NCBI RefSeq assembly: GCF_000687555.1 | Contig: NZ_JHWJ01000018.1 | Location: 30,903-94,902 of the forward strand | Direction: 5' to 3' | DNA: 64,000 bases | From: [Clostridium] aerotolerans DSM 5434 | Lineage (GTDB): Bacteria > Bacillota > Clostridia > Lachnospirales > Lachnospiraceae | Shown here: piece after piece, positions 48,833 to 57,484 of the stretch | Layout of the letters: every line of letters starts with the position of its first letter | How positions within the stretch are numbered: position 1 is the first letter of the stretch | Program-made: the position numbers and the translations under genes | Notes under the pieces: model-generated | What the model was told of the DNA's origin: nothing | Seen by the model: the letters and a program-made list of their open reading frames with translations, nothing else | Databases searched by the model: none

Positions 48833-49407
48833 AACTGAAAGGATTAAAAGTGGGCCTGGCCGTTACCGGCTCTTTTTGTACGTTTGATAAAATAGAAACT
48901 TCCGTCAAGGTTCTTACGGAATTGGGCGCAGATGTTTACCCCATTTTTTCTACCAATGTACAATTCACCGAGTCAAGATTCGGTGATACCGGAGAATACA
49001 TGGATAAGATAGCCGCCATGACCGGCCACGATCCCATTCTTCGGGTAGAGGACGCGGAGCCAATCGGCCCTAAATCCTACTTAGATATCCTGCTCATAGC
49101 CCCCTGTACCGGCAACACCCTTGCCAAACTGGCAAACGGAATCACCGATTCCCCGGTCCTTATGGCAGCCAAAGCTCATTTAAGAAATTCAAAGCCCCTG
49201 GTCATCTCCATTTCCACCAACGATGCCATGGGAATTAATTTTAAAAATGTAGGTGAATTATTTAACGTAAAAAACATCTATTTCGTACCCTTTGGCCAGG
49301 ATGACGCGGTCAAGAAGCCGACCTCTCTGATCGCTCACACAGAGCTGATCCCAGAGACCCTGGAGCTTGCCTTAGAAGGAAAACAGATCCAGCCGGTTCT
49401 TAAATAA
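48829..49407 (+). CDS. dpaB: Dipicolinate synthase subunit B (flavoprotein-like)
   Basis: 192 residues (SpoVFB): GLKVGLAVTGSFCTFDKI, then LLIAPCTGNTLAKLANGITDSPVLMAAKAHLRN and NDAMGINFKNVGEL. A UbiX/Dfp-like flavoprotein fold. AAAGGAG overlaps the end of dpaA. Last gene before a strong hairpin. Confidence 0.95.
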   Translation: MKLKGLKVGLAVTGSFCTFDKIETSVKVLTELGADVYPIFSTNVQFTESRFGDTGEYMDKIAAMTGHDPILRVEDAEPIGPKSYLDILLIAPCTGNTLAKLANGITDSPVLMAAKAHLRNSKPLVISISTNDAMGINFKNVGELFNVKNIYFVPFGQDDAVKKPTSLIAHTELIPETLELALEGKQIQPVLK

Positions 49408-49412
49408 ACAAA

Positions 49413-49454
49413 GAGTAAGGCTGCTGCAAATACGCCTTTGCAGCAGCCTTACTC
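49413..49454. terminator. Terminator between dpaB and a convergent GNAT gene
   Basis: An 18-bp perfect stem GAGTAAGGCTGCTGCAAA / TTTGCAGCAGCCTTACTC with a 6-nt loop. The T-run is short (TCTTT). It overlaps the last codons of the GNAT gene on the minus strand. Confidence 0.8.
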
Positions 49455-50003
49455 TCTTTCTGAGACCGTCTGGAAATCAGACCTGCCATAAATCCGGTTC
49501 ATATAGCCCGAGGTTCCCTTTTCATGCTCCTTATTAAAGCTCATAAGATAATGAGACCTGGATTTATCATATATCTGGAATCCCTCAGTTGTAAGCTGGT
49601 TCTTAAGGGGACTGGACTGATAAACCGTGGCAAATACCGGTTTGTTTGTTTCCTTTCCACGGGTAATCAAATGGCTGATTAAAAATTCCTCCAACCCTTT
49701 TCCACTGGCAGAAGGCAGTAACAGTATGGAAACCTCGCTGATCCCATCCTGCTGCTCTTTATAAGAAAAGAAACCAACCGTATCTCCATATTGCAGGATT
49801 TTACAAAAGCAGGTGACCTCTAAAAGCCTTAAAAAGCTGTCCCGGCTGATAACCGTCTGAATCCGGTTATCCCAACCGCCGTAATACTGGTCTACATATC
49901 GTTTGCAACAATCCTTTTTCACTTTAATATAGGAATTCAAATCCTCTGATTCCGCATTCTGTATTAAAAAACCCTGGCTCAATAAGCCATCCGGTAATAC
50001 CAT
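49449..50003 (-). CDS. GNAT-like acetyltransferase, 184 aa
   Basis: A weakly conserved GNAT fold: VSILLLPSASGKGLEEFLISHLITRG stands in for motif A, then VFATVYQSSPLKNQLTTEGFQIYDKSRSHYLMSF at the end. The ATG at 50003 has GGAGGG directly upstream; a longer reading has none. Substrate unknown. Confidence 0.65.
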   Translation of the reverse strand: MVLPDGLLSQGFLIQNAESEDLNSYIKVKKDCCKRYVDQYYGGWDNRIQTVISRDSFLRLLEVTCFCKILQYGDTVGFFSYKEQQDGISEVSILLLPSASGKGLEEFLISHLITRGKETNKPVFATVYQSSPLKNQLTTEGFQIYDKSRSHYLMSFNKEHEKGTSGYMNRIYGRSDFQTVSERE

Positions 50004-50096
50004 ACACCCTCCTGACTGCGATTGCCGCAAAACCATTATGTACTACCATTATATTCCTGTACTGAATGGTTAAAACCAGAAGTATGTATTTATTGT

Positions 50097-50951
50097 CTAA
50101 AGCTTCCCTCTTCCAATGCTCCTGCAGGCAGAAATCCGGTCCGCCACGTATCGCTTTACCAGCTCTTTTCCCCGTTTTCCATAGAGCTTAGGGTCGATGA
50201 TGGACTCATCCCCTTCTAAAATCTGCCTTACCCCCTTGGTATAGGCGATTCGAAGGTCAGTGGCATAGTTCACCTTGCAGATGCCTTCCTGAATGCATTC
50301 CCGCACAACGTCATCAGGCACGCCTGAAGTCCCGTGAAGCACCAGGGGAATGGAAACCTTTTTCTTAATCTGTTTTAGGAGATCCACACGGACATTTGGC
50401 TCACCTTTATAAACACCATGGGCCGTTCCAATGGAAACAGCCAGAAAATCAATCCCTGTCTTTTCCACAAAATAAGCCGCTTCTTCTGGCGAGGTAAGAC
50501 CGCCGTTTCCTCCGTCTAAATCATCCTCTTTTCCACCAACCCGTCCAAGCTCTGCTTCCACCGGTATGAGATGAGGCCGGCATGCGTCTACCACCCGTTT
50601 GGTCAATGCAATATTTTTCTCCAGAGAATAATGGGAGCCGTCAATCATAATAGACGTATATCCTTCCTTTAAAGCCTTAATCGCCAGCTCATAGCTGCTG
50701 CCATGGTCCAAATGAAGGGCAACAGGAATGGAAGCCTGCTCTGCCCGGGCCTTTACACTGGCATAGTAAAGATTTAAGCCTGCATAGTTCACGGTAGAGG
50801 GCGTCGTCTGTAAAATAACCGGCGACTGCATCTCCTCCCCGGCTTCTATGACAGCCATGATCATTTCCATATTTTCTACATTAAAAGCACCCACCGCATA
50901 ATGATCCTTTTGGGCCTGATATAACATCTCTTTTGAAGTAACTAACGGCAT
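50097..50951 (-). CDS. Class II fructose/ketose-bisphosphate aldolase
   Basis: A zinc aldolase of about 284 residues (FbaA/GatY/KbaY family). Zinc and active-site stretches are LHLDHGSSYE, SIMIDGSHYSLEKN, GTAHGVYKGEP and VLHGTSGVPDD. The ATG at 50951 follows AGGAGA inside the end of fruA, 10 nt past its stop, so it is the last gene of the fructose operon. It would cleave the fructose-1,6-bisphosphate made by FruK; a tagatose-bisphosphate preference cannot be excluded. Confidence 0.9.
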   Translation of the reverse strand: MPLVTSKEMLYQAQKDHYAVGAFNVENMEMIMAVIEAGEEMQSPVILQTTPSTVNYAGLNLYYASVKARAEQASIPVALHLDHGSSYELAIKALKEGYTSIMIDGSHYSLEKNIALTKRVVDACRPHLIPVEAELGRVGGKEDDLDGGNGGLTSPEEAAYFVEKTGIDFLAVSIGTAHGVYKGEPNVRVDLLKQIKKKVSIPLVLHGTSGVPDDVVRECIQEGICKVNYATDLRIAYTKGVRQILEGDESIIDPKLYGKRGKELVKRYVADRISACRSIGRGKL

Positions 50952-50961
50952 ATCTACTCTC

Positions 50962-52833
50962 CTATTCTTTAGACAGCAGTGACACGACCTCTTCCTTAGT
51001 TCCACACTGGTTCAGCCGTTTCACAAACGCTGGTTCCATTAGTTTCTGTGACAATTCTGATAATAGTTTAAGATGAGTCTCTCCTTCCCCTTCTCCCACA
51101 GCAATCATAAACACGGCTTTCACAGGCTCCTGACTGGCGGAATCATAATTTATTCCCTTTTGTGACAATCCTACTGCAACTCTTGGCATGTTCACTGCCG
51201 AAGATTTCCCGTGAGGAATGGCAATTCCCGTTTCAAAGGACGTGGAAGAAACTTCTTCTCTCTTCATAAGCTCCGCTTTAAATGCCTTTGGATCATTCAG
51301 AACCCCATCCCGTAAAAGCATGGCAATCATTTCATCAAATACTTCCTCTTTCTCTGTCTTTTCCAGGGAAAGAGACACCGTCTCAACCTTGAAGAGTGGA
51401 GAAGAGGCCCCCGTCTCTGGAACTTCCACTGCTCCCACGGTTTCCGGAACAGGAGGTGTTACCAGTATGTAAAGAACGGCACCAATGACAGAACCAAGTA
51501 AAATACAGGCCACCCAGACAAAAGGCTTATTCACCAGACCCAGAATCAGAAAACCGCCATGAGGAGCCGGAACCTGAACCTTCATAAGATAAGTGGCCAC
51601 CGCTGAAACAGAGGAGCTGACCATGAGAATGGGAATAACCTTTAAAGGATTCTTAGCCGCAAATGGAATGGCTCCTTCTGTAATATGAGTACTTCCTAAC
51701 ACATAGTTCACAAGAGCCGCCGTCCGATCTTCACTGGTAAATCGGTTTTTCTTAATGGTAGCCGCAATGGCAAGAACAAGAGGCGGTGTAATACAGGCCG
51801 CAGACACCCCAGCCATAAAATAGAAGTTCCCCTGTCCAAGAAGCACGGTTCCTGTTACATACGCTGCCTTATTTACCGGACCACCCATATCAAATGCACA
51901 CATACACCCAATGACGATTCCAAGGAGAACCGGACTGGTATTCTGGATTTTCGTAAGACCTTCCATCATCCAGTGATTTAAAGCCGCACAAGGCTGGCTG
52001 AACAGCATCATGAGAATTCCCACACCGCCAATGGTAATAATAGGAACAATGAAAATGGATTTTAACCCCTCAAGCTGCCTTGGAAGCCCTCTTAAAGCTT
52101 TCACAGCTGCCAGAGCGATGTAACCGGCCAGAAAACCGGAGATAATACCGCCAAGGAAACCGGCATCCGTGCTTCCAGCAATCATACCTCCTACAAAGCC
52201 GGCTAAGAGTCCAGGCCGTCCGCCAATGGACTGGGCGATAAAGGCACTGAGCACCGTTACCATGAGCCCCATGGAATACCCGCCCACAGACTTTATAAGA
52301 GCAGCAATCTCGTTATACTGTTCCGAAGCCGGGTCAAAGGAATAGATTCCCCACAGGAATGAAATCGCTGTCAGCACACCACCAGCCACTACAAGCGGAA
52401 GCATATGGGAAACACCGTTCATCAGATGCTTATAAATCTGATGGGCTGCACTGCCATTCTTCTCCTGACCGGAATATCCCTGTCCCTGACCGCCCATTTC
52501 CCCTCTGCTGCCCTTACGGACCGGCACAGTCCGGTTTAAGCATGCCTTTACCAGTTCCTCCGCCTTATTCATTCCATCGGATACAGACGTCTCTAAAACC
52601 GGCTTCCCGTTAAAGCGGTCCAGATCCACGTTTTTATCACAGGCCACAATAATTGCATCGGCCCAGGCAATGTCTTCCGGTGTCAATACATTTTCCACTC
52701 CAATGGCTCCATTGGTCTCCACCTTGATCTGACACCCCAGCTTAGCTGCTGCCTCCTTTAAAGCCTTTTCCGCCATAAATGTGTGGGCAATCCCAGTGGG
52801 ACACCCCGTAACCCCCAGTAATTTCATACTCAT
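50962..52833 (-). CDS. fruA: Fructose PTS permease EIIBCA
   Basis: A 623-residue fructose-family PTS enzyme. IIB is at residues 1-100 with phospho-Cys11 in LLGVTGCPTGIAHTFMAEKAL. A Gly/Gln-rich linker follows, then IIC membrane helices at about 140-470 (FDMGGPVNKAAYV is typical). The C-terminal IIA has phospho-His in ETGIAIPHGKSSAV. It delivers fructose-1-P to the cytoplasm. Overlaps fruK by ATGA. Confidence 0.95.
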   Translation of the reverse strand: MSMKLLGVTGCPTGIAHTFMAEKALKEAAAKLGCQIKVETNGAIGVENVLTPEDIAWADAIIVACDKNVDLDRFNGKPVLETSVSDGMNKAEELVKACLNRTVPVRKGSRGEMGGQGQGYSGQEKNGSAAHQIYKHLMNGVSHMLPLVVAGGVLTAISFLWGIYSFDPASEQYNEIAALIKSVGGYSMGLMVTVLSAFIAQSIGGRPGLLAGFVGGMIAGSTDAGFLGGIISGFLAGYIALAAVKALRGLPRQLEGLKSIFIVPIITIGGVGILMMLFSQPCAALNHWMMEGLTKIQNTSPVLLGIVIGCMCAFDMGGPVNKAAYVTGTVLLGQGNFYFMAGVSAACITPPLVLAIAATIKKNRFTSEDRTAALVNYVLGSTHITEGAIPFAAKNPLKVIPILMVSSSVSAVATYLMKVQVPAPHGGFLILGLVNKPFVWVACILLGSVIGAVLYILVTPPVPETVGAVEVPETGASSPLFKVETVSLSLEKTEKEEVFDEMIAMLLRDGVLNDPKAFKAELMKREEVSSTSFETGIAIPHGKSSAVNMPRVAVGLSQKGINYDSASQEPVKAVFMIAVGEGEGETHLKLLSELSQKLMEPAFVKRLNQCGTKEEVVSLLSKE

Positions 52834-53750
52834 TCCACCTTTCTCACCATAATTTCCTTTGTATACTCTTCTACTTTATCCATTAAGCCAAGCCCGCTGC
52901 TTTCTGCTACATTTGCACCGACCGCGGCAGAACGTTTTAACGCCATTTCAATGTCAGAGGGGTCCTTTAGCCATAGGCTTAAAAACCCGGCAAGAGAAGC
53001 ATCGCCTGCACAGGCTGAGCTTACCAGCTCCACTTTCTTTGTTCCGGCATAATACATGGATTTTCCGTTGAAAAAATAAGATCCCCTTTCCCCCAGGGTA
53101 AGAAGAATGTTCTGAGCCCCCTTTTCATAAAGGTCATGGAGAACATCTTTTATATCCTCTTCATCCCTCATAATGATCCCAAATATATCCTTAATCTCCT
53201 CATCATTGGGTTTGATCAAATACGGCCGATACCTCATCAGCTCTGCCAGATGATTGGAGCTGATATCTAAAATAACCTCCGTACGCCTTCTTTTACACAG
53301 TTCCATAATATCATCGTAAAAGGAGCTTTCCATCCCTTTTGAAAGGCTGCCGCTGATGACTAAGGTAGTAAGGTCTGGAAGTTCATGTAACAGGCTGCAC
53401 ATCTCAGCCCGTTTGTCTGCCGGCACAAATGCCCCTTCATTCACAAGCTTATATTCCTGTGCTCCGTCATTTAAGAAAATATTGATTCTGGTTGTATCTT
53501 CCACCCAAATGGGGTGTGCCTTTATAAAACGTTTTTCCGTCTCCTCTATGATGTACTTTCCAGAAAAACCTCCAAAAAAGCCAAGAACCTCAGACTCCGT
53601 CTGAAACCGTTTGAGACAGTAGCTGACATTCAATCCCTTTCCATTGGGTGTATAAACGGCCCCAAATGTGCGCGTCACTGCATTCCCCTGAATCCCATAA
53701 GAAAAAACATTCATATCAATGGCAGGATTCGTTGTCAAAGTATAAATCAT
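52830..53750 (-). CDS. fruK: 1-phosphofructokinase
   Basis: A 306-residue PfkB-family kinase. The N-terminus MIYTLTTNPAIDMNVF, the substrate loop PNGKGLNVSYCLKRF and IKPNDEEI are typical. The C-terminal anion hole SSACAGDASLAGFLSLWL has the catalytic Asp; GAGDS is here CAGDA, a mild variant. It phosphorylates fructose-1-P to fructose-1,6-bisphosphate. First gene of the fru transcript after a TATAAT promoter. Confidence 0.92.
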   Translation of the reverse strand: MIYTLTTNPAIDMNVFSYGIQGNAVTRTFGAVYTPNGKGLNVSYCLKRFQTESEVLGFFGGFSGKYIIEETEKRFIKAHPIWVEDTTRINIFLNDGAQEYKLVNEGAFVPADKRAEMCSLLHELPDLTTLVISGSLSKGMESSFYDDIMELCKRRRTEVILDISSNHLAELMRYRPYLIKPNDEEIKDIFGIIMRDEEDIKDVLHDLYEKGAQNILLTLGERGSYFFNGKSMYYAGTKKVELVSSACAGDASLAGFLSLWLKDPSDIEMALKRSAAVGANVAESSGLGLMDKVEEYTKEIMVRKVE

Positions 53751-53794
53751 CTAATTGCACCTCACTTTGTATTCAGAGCTGTTTTACTACTATT

Positions 53795-53827
53795 ATTATA
53801 GTAAATAATGGAATGAAAATCTTTTCA
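53795..53827 (-). promoter_or_regulatory. fru operon -10 and candidate RpiR operator
   Basis: The -10 is a perfect TATAAT (53795-53800, minus strand); the -35 is poor. Where the -35 should be lies the near-perfect dyad TGAAAA-TC-TTTTCA (53814-53827), of the TGAAA-N-TTTCA shape bound by several RpiR-family regulators. Confidence 0.5.
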
Positions 53828-53860
53828 GAAAATGAAAATGATGGGGGTTTGTTTTCTTGT

Positions 53861-53891
53861 AAAAAAAGAAGAGCCTGATGAACAGACTCTT
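53861..53891 (-). terminator. Terminator after the RpiR gene
   Basis: AAGAGTCT/AGGCTCTT arms (53884-53891 with 53869-53876), then T7 on the minus strand. It separates the regulator from fruK. Confidence 0.8.
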
Positions 53892-53915
53892 AAACTAATC
53901 TATTTTTTATATTCT

Positions 53916-54656
53916 CTAAGAATAGAATGAAATATAATCTATAATAATCCTGCAAATCATGTAGAGAGGAATTCTCGATGAAACCTCAAATTCCTTAATC
54001 GCCTGATGGGAATGCTTAAATCCAACCAATGAATGCCTGCTGTATGTAACTAACTTTGAATTCTCATTGCAGCAGCAGGAGATGACACAGTTTCCTTTTT
54101 GATAAGCCGTAGCCGCCGCAGAGACAAGTTCCGGAGTCTCCCCATTGAGAGACAAAATAAACAGTACATCATCTTCCATTAATTTCGCAGCCTTTACCTG
54201 CATGATATTAGGATCATCGGTAAAAAAAACATGGTAATTGAGAAGCTGCAGCTTTAAAGAAAACTCCTGCCCCACATACGTGGTCAGCCCTCTGGCAAAG
54301 ATGGATATCTGGTCGGCACAGTTTAAACATTTGATTACCGCTAAAATATCCGTTAAGGATATCCGTTCATGCACCGCCTGAGCTTCTATGAGCGTCTTAT
54401 TAAATAACTCATTCATGGATTGAATCTCTTCACTCTTCGCCTTATTCCCAGACCGGTATCTTAATTCATTGAACCCGTTAAGCCCGCATTTGCGAATGGC
54501 CCTGGACACAGTAGAGGGCGAAGAATAGGTTTCAAACGCAATATCAACAATAGAAAGCTCTGGAAGCTCCTCCTCGTGACTATTAATAAATTGAATGATT
54601 TCAAGTTCCGTTTTCGTTAATCTCTCTAAGGTATTCGTATCCAATGGAATAATCAT
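53916..54656 (-). CDS. RpiR/MurR-family regulator, probably of the fru operon
   Basis: 246 residues. HTH: LSIVDIAFETYSSPSTVSRAIRKCGLNGFNELRYR. SIS domain: QISIFARGLTTYVGQEFSLKLQLLNY and VLFILSLNGETPELVSAA. It likely senses a phosphosugar such as fructose-1-P. Fructose operons in Firmicutes more often use a DeoR-type FruR, so an RpiR here is uncommon. Its target is inferred from position and the dyad at 53814. Confidence 0.85.
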   Translation of the reverse strand: MIIPLDTNTLERLTKTELEIIQFINSHEEELPELSIVDIAFETYSSPSTVSRAIRKCGLNGFNELRYRSGNKAKSEEIQSMNELFNKTLIEAQAVHERISLTDILAVIKCLNCADQISIFARGLTTYVGQEFSLKLQLLNYHVFFTDDPNIMQVKAAKLMEDDVLFILSLNGETPELVSAAATAYQKGNCVISCCCNENSKLVTYSRHSLVGFKHSHQAIKEFEVSSRIPLYMICRIIIDYISFYS

Positions 54657-54801
54657 GTACTTCCTCCAAACTGCATTTTATCGAAATATCGCTGCTGTAT
54701 AAGAAAAGTGTCTGACCTACTTACCAGTATAAGCTCTAAATGCTGTTCTTAACAAGTAAATTGTCATTTTTCCCCCTCTCTAAGCTCTTTTTCACCCTCA
54801 T

Positions 54802-54817
54802 GTCGCATTTACGCTAC
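54802..54817. promoter_or_regulatory. Operator O1 of the Cro/CI-like pair
   Basis: GTCGCATTTACGCTAC, 16 bp, abutting the stop codon of the Cro-like gene. It matches O2 (GTCGCATTAATGCTAC) at 14 of 16 positions. Confidence 0.5.
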
Positions 54818-55024
54818 TTAAGAGGTAAAAAAAATATTGCTTGCTTCTTCTCTGCTTAGCGGTATCACCTGAACAATTTTATTCATTTCTTCTACGGTAA
54901 AGGTATTTCCTTTCCTTTTCATCTTCCGATAAAAGGTAGACCGATTCATCCCTATGGCATCTGCAACTGCCTCCTGTGTCATACCTGATTCCACAATCTT
55001 TCCCTTCAGCATTTGAGTATTCAT
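54818..55024 (-). CDS. Small Cro-like HTH protein
   Basis: 68 residues: VESGMTQEAVADAIGMNRSTFYRKMKRKGNTFTVEEMNKI is a phage-type XRE helix-turn-helix. It ends EASNIFFTS, a tail common to small regulators of clostridial phages. The ATG at 55024 is 8 nt after GGAGG; a GTG 9 nt earlier is too close to that site. Divergent from a CI-like repressor. Confidence 0.78.
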   Translation of the reverse strand: MNTQMLKGKIVESGMTQEAVADAIGMNRSTFYRKMKRKGNTFTVEEMNKIVQVIPLSREEASNIFFTS

Positions 55025-55042
55025 AGTACTCACCTCCCCCTA

Positions 55043-55081
55043 GTCGCATTAATGCTACGTCATAAAATAAGGATAGCTCAA
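55043..55081 (-). promoter_or_regulatory. Promoter of the Cro-like gene with operator O2
   Basis: Minus strand: TTGAGC (55076-55081), 18-nt spacer, TAGCAT (55052-55057). O2, GTCGCATTAATGCTAC (55043-55058), with core palindrome GCATTAATGC, covers the -10. Confidence 0.55.
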
Positions 55082-55128
55082 TAGAAATAAAAAGTCAACA
55101 TCGGAATAGCAAAAACGCATCTCTGTTC

Positions 55129-55158
55129 GTTGCATTTTTGCAACATTAATGATATTAT
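55129..55158 (+). promoter_or_regulatory. Promoter of the CI-like repressor with operator O3
   Basis: TTGCAT (55130-55135), 17-nt spacer, TATTAT (55153-55158). O3, GTTGCATTTTTGCAAC (55129-55144), a perfect dyad with the same 16-bp frame as O1 and O2, covers the -35. Confidence 0.55.
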
Positions 55159-55177
55159 ACATTCAGGAGGTGGGAAA

Positions 55178-55648
55178 ATGTCAATAACTGGTCAAAGAAT
55201 CAAAGCACGAAGAAAACAACTGAAAATGAGCGCAGACGAAGTGGCAGCAAAGCTGGGCGTTTCCAGGTCCACCATCTTTCGTTATGAAAATGGTCAGATT
55301 GAAAAAGTCCCTGCCAATGTACTAGAGCGCCTGGCTGAAATATTAAAGACGACACCAACTTATTTAATGGGTTGGGATGACGATTCCAACGCTTCCAGTT
55401 CCCATAAACTTCACGACCTGTCATTTGAAAATATGAATCCGGAAGACAGAAACATATCCATGGTAAAGGAATCGTCGGAAGACACGTATCAAATCGACGA
55501 ACGTCTCCGTTCCCTGAATGTGGAACCAGCAGATAAGGACACCATCATTAAAATGGCAGAAATATATATGCTTCTCACAGATGAAGGCAGAAAGAAAGCA
55601 TACGATTATATCGTCGATCTGTCCGAACATACCAAATATCTAAAATAA
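55178..55648 (+). CDS. XRE-family CI-like repressor
   Basis: 156 residues. The HTH is in the first 65 residues (GQRIKARRKQLKMSADEVAAKLGVSRSTIFRYENGQIEKVP, ending TPTYLMGW). The C-terminal part has no peptidase motif (no S24 Ser/Lys dyad seen), so it is a short repressor that is not self-cleaving. AGGAGG lies 7 nt before the ATG. Divergent from the Cro-like gene with operators between them. No other phage gene is adjacent. Confidence 0.82.
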   Translation: MSITGQRIKARRKQLKMSADEVAAKLGVSRSTIFRYENGQIEKVPANVLERLAEILKTTPTYLMGWDDDSNASSSHKLHDLSFENMNPEDRNISMVKESSEDTYQIDERLRSLNVEPADKDTIIKMAEIYMLLTDEGRKKAYDYIVDLSEHTKYLK

Positions 55649-55678
55649 TGATAGCATAACGAGAGGTCAAAAGGACTC

Positions 55679-57088
55679 TTACCGAGTCCTCCCTAAAAAA
55701 TATGAATACCCATCGGATTTACCCAGCTGTTCCCCTGACGTTTCATCTATGATCAAAGCCGCCTTAATCAGCGATTCTAACTGCTCCCTCATTAAACTAA
55801 CGCTGAATTTATCCATTTCTCGCTCCACGCTGTTCACCATAAGATAATCCGGCATCTGTATTAACCCAAGAACCGGTATGCCCGCTTCAAATAAAGGCTG
55901 ACTTTCGCCGAATTCAAGTTTATTATGACCCCTTAAAGCAACGGTACGTATCTGCACTCTGTCTTTCGTTGCCAGCTTCCAAATATCCCCCATCTGCTCA
56001 TTTCCCATATAGGTATATTCTGTCTGAATGTTCCCTGTAGCCTCATAACCACTTTTCCTATTATCCTTCCACTCCATAGACCCCAGATGCTCCACCGTGA
56101 TTGCAGCCACCGCTTTCTTATTCCCAGGTTCCCCATCCCAAAGCTCCCTGTGACCCATCATCCAGGTCGAAGTAGCCTGTGAAGTTCCCTTAAACACAGG
56201 CAGCCGAAAATGACCTGTAACAAAGGCAAATACCAAAGTACGCTCCGGCCGGCAGCTCAGAAAATAACGAATCATAGACAACATGCCAATGGCCCCATTT
56301 TCCTCTACAACGTTAACTCCGTCGGTATGGCTGTTGATGATTATCGTCTCCTCTTTGTTCCTGCCTTCTATGGTCACATAAATGCTTTCTGTCAATGCGT
56401 CCTTCTCCCGGTCCGCAAGCAGGACCAAAGTACTCTGCTCCTGGCTCCTTGCCCCATCTAATACTCTTTTCCCATCCGTTTCATTCACCCACAGAGCAGG
56501 AATGCCCATGTAATGGTCTGTAAATGGCAAATATTGGCCTTCCACCTTCTGATCAGATACTCCCTTCCAGACTAAAACCACCGCTTTCACACCCATTTTC
56601 TTTGCTTTCTTCAAGTCAGGGTTTCGAAGTACAGAAGTGAGCACAAGATCTCCATCACCCATAACAATCCCATGGTCTCCTGGAAAAGCTTTTCTTTTAT
56701 TCATAAAAAGCCCTATAGGTAGTTTTTTAAACGCTTTTATTTCAACTACCGCAATATTCCCTTTTGCTTTTTTATAATCTCCATTCTTAACATAGATAAG
56801 CTTACCAGTTACCCCATTGTCTCCAGTCTCACCTGAATACGGATAAGCAGAAGAAACATGGATTTCTTCCTGGTTAATGTATAACGCACTCCTTCTTTCT
56901 TCCCACCGGCCAAATTTATATAAATCCTGGTGCACATTAAGCCCCATATCATTCAGCTTCTGCTTCAGCCACTCAACAAACTCCCTGTGACCTGAAGCAC
57001 CTGTAGTACGGCATCCAAAGGAATTCATCATACGAATTTCATTTAAAATAGTCTCCTCAGAATCCAATTTTCTATCTTCATAAAACAT
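55679..57088 (-). CDS. M28-like zinc exopeptidase homologue (possibly degenerate site)
   Basis: About 469 residues. The architecture is that of a PA-domain-containing M28 aminopeptidase: FGCRTTGASGHREFVEWLKQKLNDMGL, a central PA-like insert with KAVVLVWKG, and IIINSHTDGVNVVEENGAIGMLSMIRYFL in the zinc site. The second metal region VTVEHLGSMEW lacks the usual EE pair, having Glu-His only, so activity is uncertain. The ATG at 57088 follows GGAGG. No signal peptide. Confidence 0.7.
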   Translation of the reverse strand: MFYEDRKLDSEETILNEIRMMNSFGCRTTGASGHREFVEWLKQKLNDMGLNVHQDLYKFGRWEERRSALYINQEEIHVSSAYPYSGETGDNGVTGKLIYVKNGDYKKAKGNIAVVEIKAFKKLPIGLFMNKRKAFPGDHGIVMGDGDLVLTSVLRNPDLKKAKKMGVKAVVLVWKGVSDQKVEGQYLPFTDHYMGIPALWVNETDGKRVLDGARSQEQSTLVLLADREKDALTESIYVTIEGRNKEETIIINSHTDGVNVVEENGAIGMLSMIRYFLSCRPERTLVFAFVTGHFRLPVFKGTSQATSTWMMGHRELWDGEPGNKKAVAAITVEHLGSMEWKDNRKSGYEATGNIQTEYTYMGNEQMGDIWKLATKDRVQIRTVALRGHNKLEFGESQPLFEAGIPVLGLIQMPDYLMVNSVEREMDKFSVSLMREQLESLIKAALIIDETSGEQLGKSDGYSYFLGRTR

Positions 57089-57447
57089 ATAAACTTCCTC
57101 CATCGTAAATCAGTGAATACAATATTGTATCTATTATAGCCTTTTTATAAGAAAGCACAAACCATTCCATACTTCTTTGAAACTACTTCTTCCACAAAAA
57201 AACAGGTAACTAATAGACTCCAAGCTCCAGGGTTTTACCACCACCTCTTGTAGCTTTCTACAAAAACAAATAAAACAAAGAGCCATAAATACCTCCTAAA
57301 ATGAAACAGTATCTATGTGTCATATTAAAAGGAAATAAGAATTGATTGCAAAATATATGATATTGGTGTTATGATAGCCTAATATGGTATCATTTCATAC
57401 CTGCTGTACCTTTTTAAAACTTCGCATTCATCTTAAGGAATATTTAA
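57089..57447. other. 359-nt intergenic region upstream of the kup promoter
   Basis: AT-rich. No gene or clear hairpin recognised. It should hold the promoter of the M28-like gene. Confidence 0.5.
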
Positions 57448-57476
57448 TTGACATCCCTGCTTCATTTATGTAAAAT
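57448..57476 (+). promoter_or_regulatory. Strong promoter of kup
   Basis: Perfect TTGACA (57448-57453), 17-nt spacer, TAAAAT (57471-57476). Predicted start near 57483, giving a 185-nt leader. Confidence 0.82.
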
Positions 57477-57484
57477 ACCCATAT

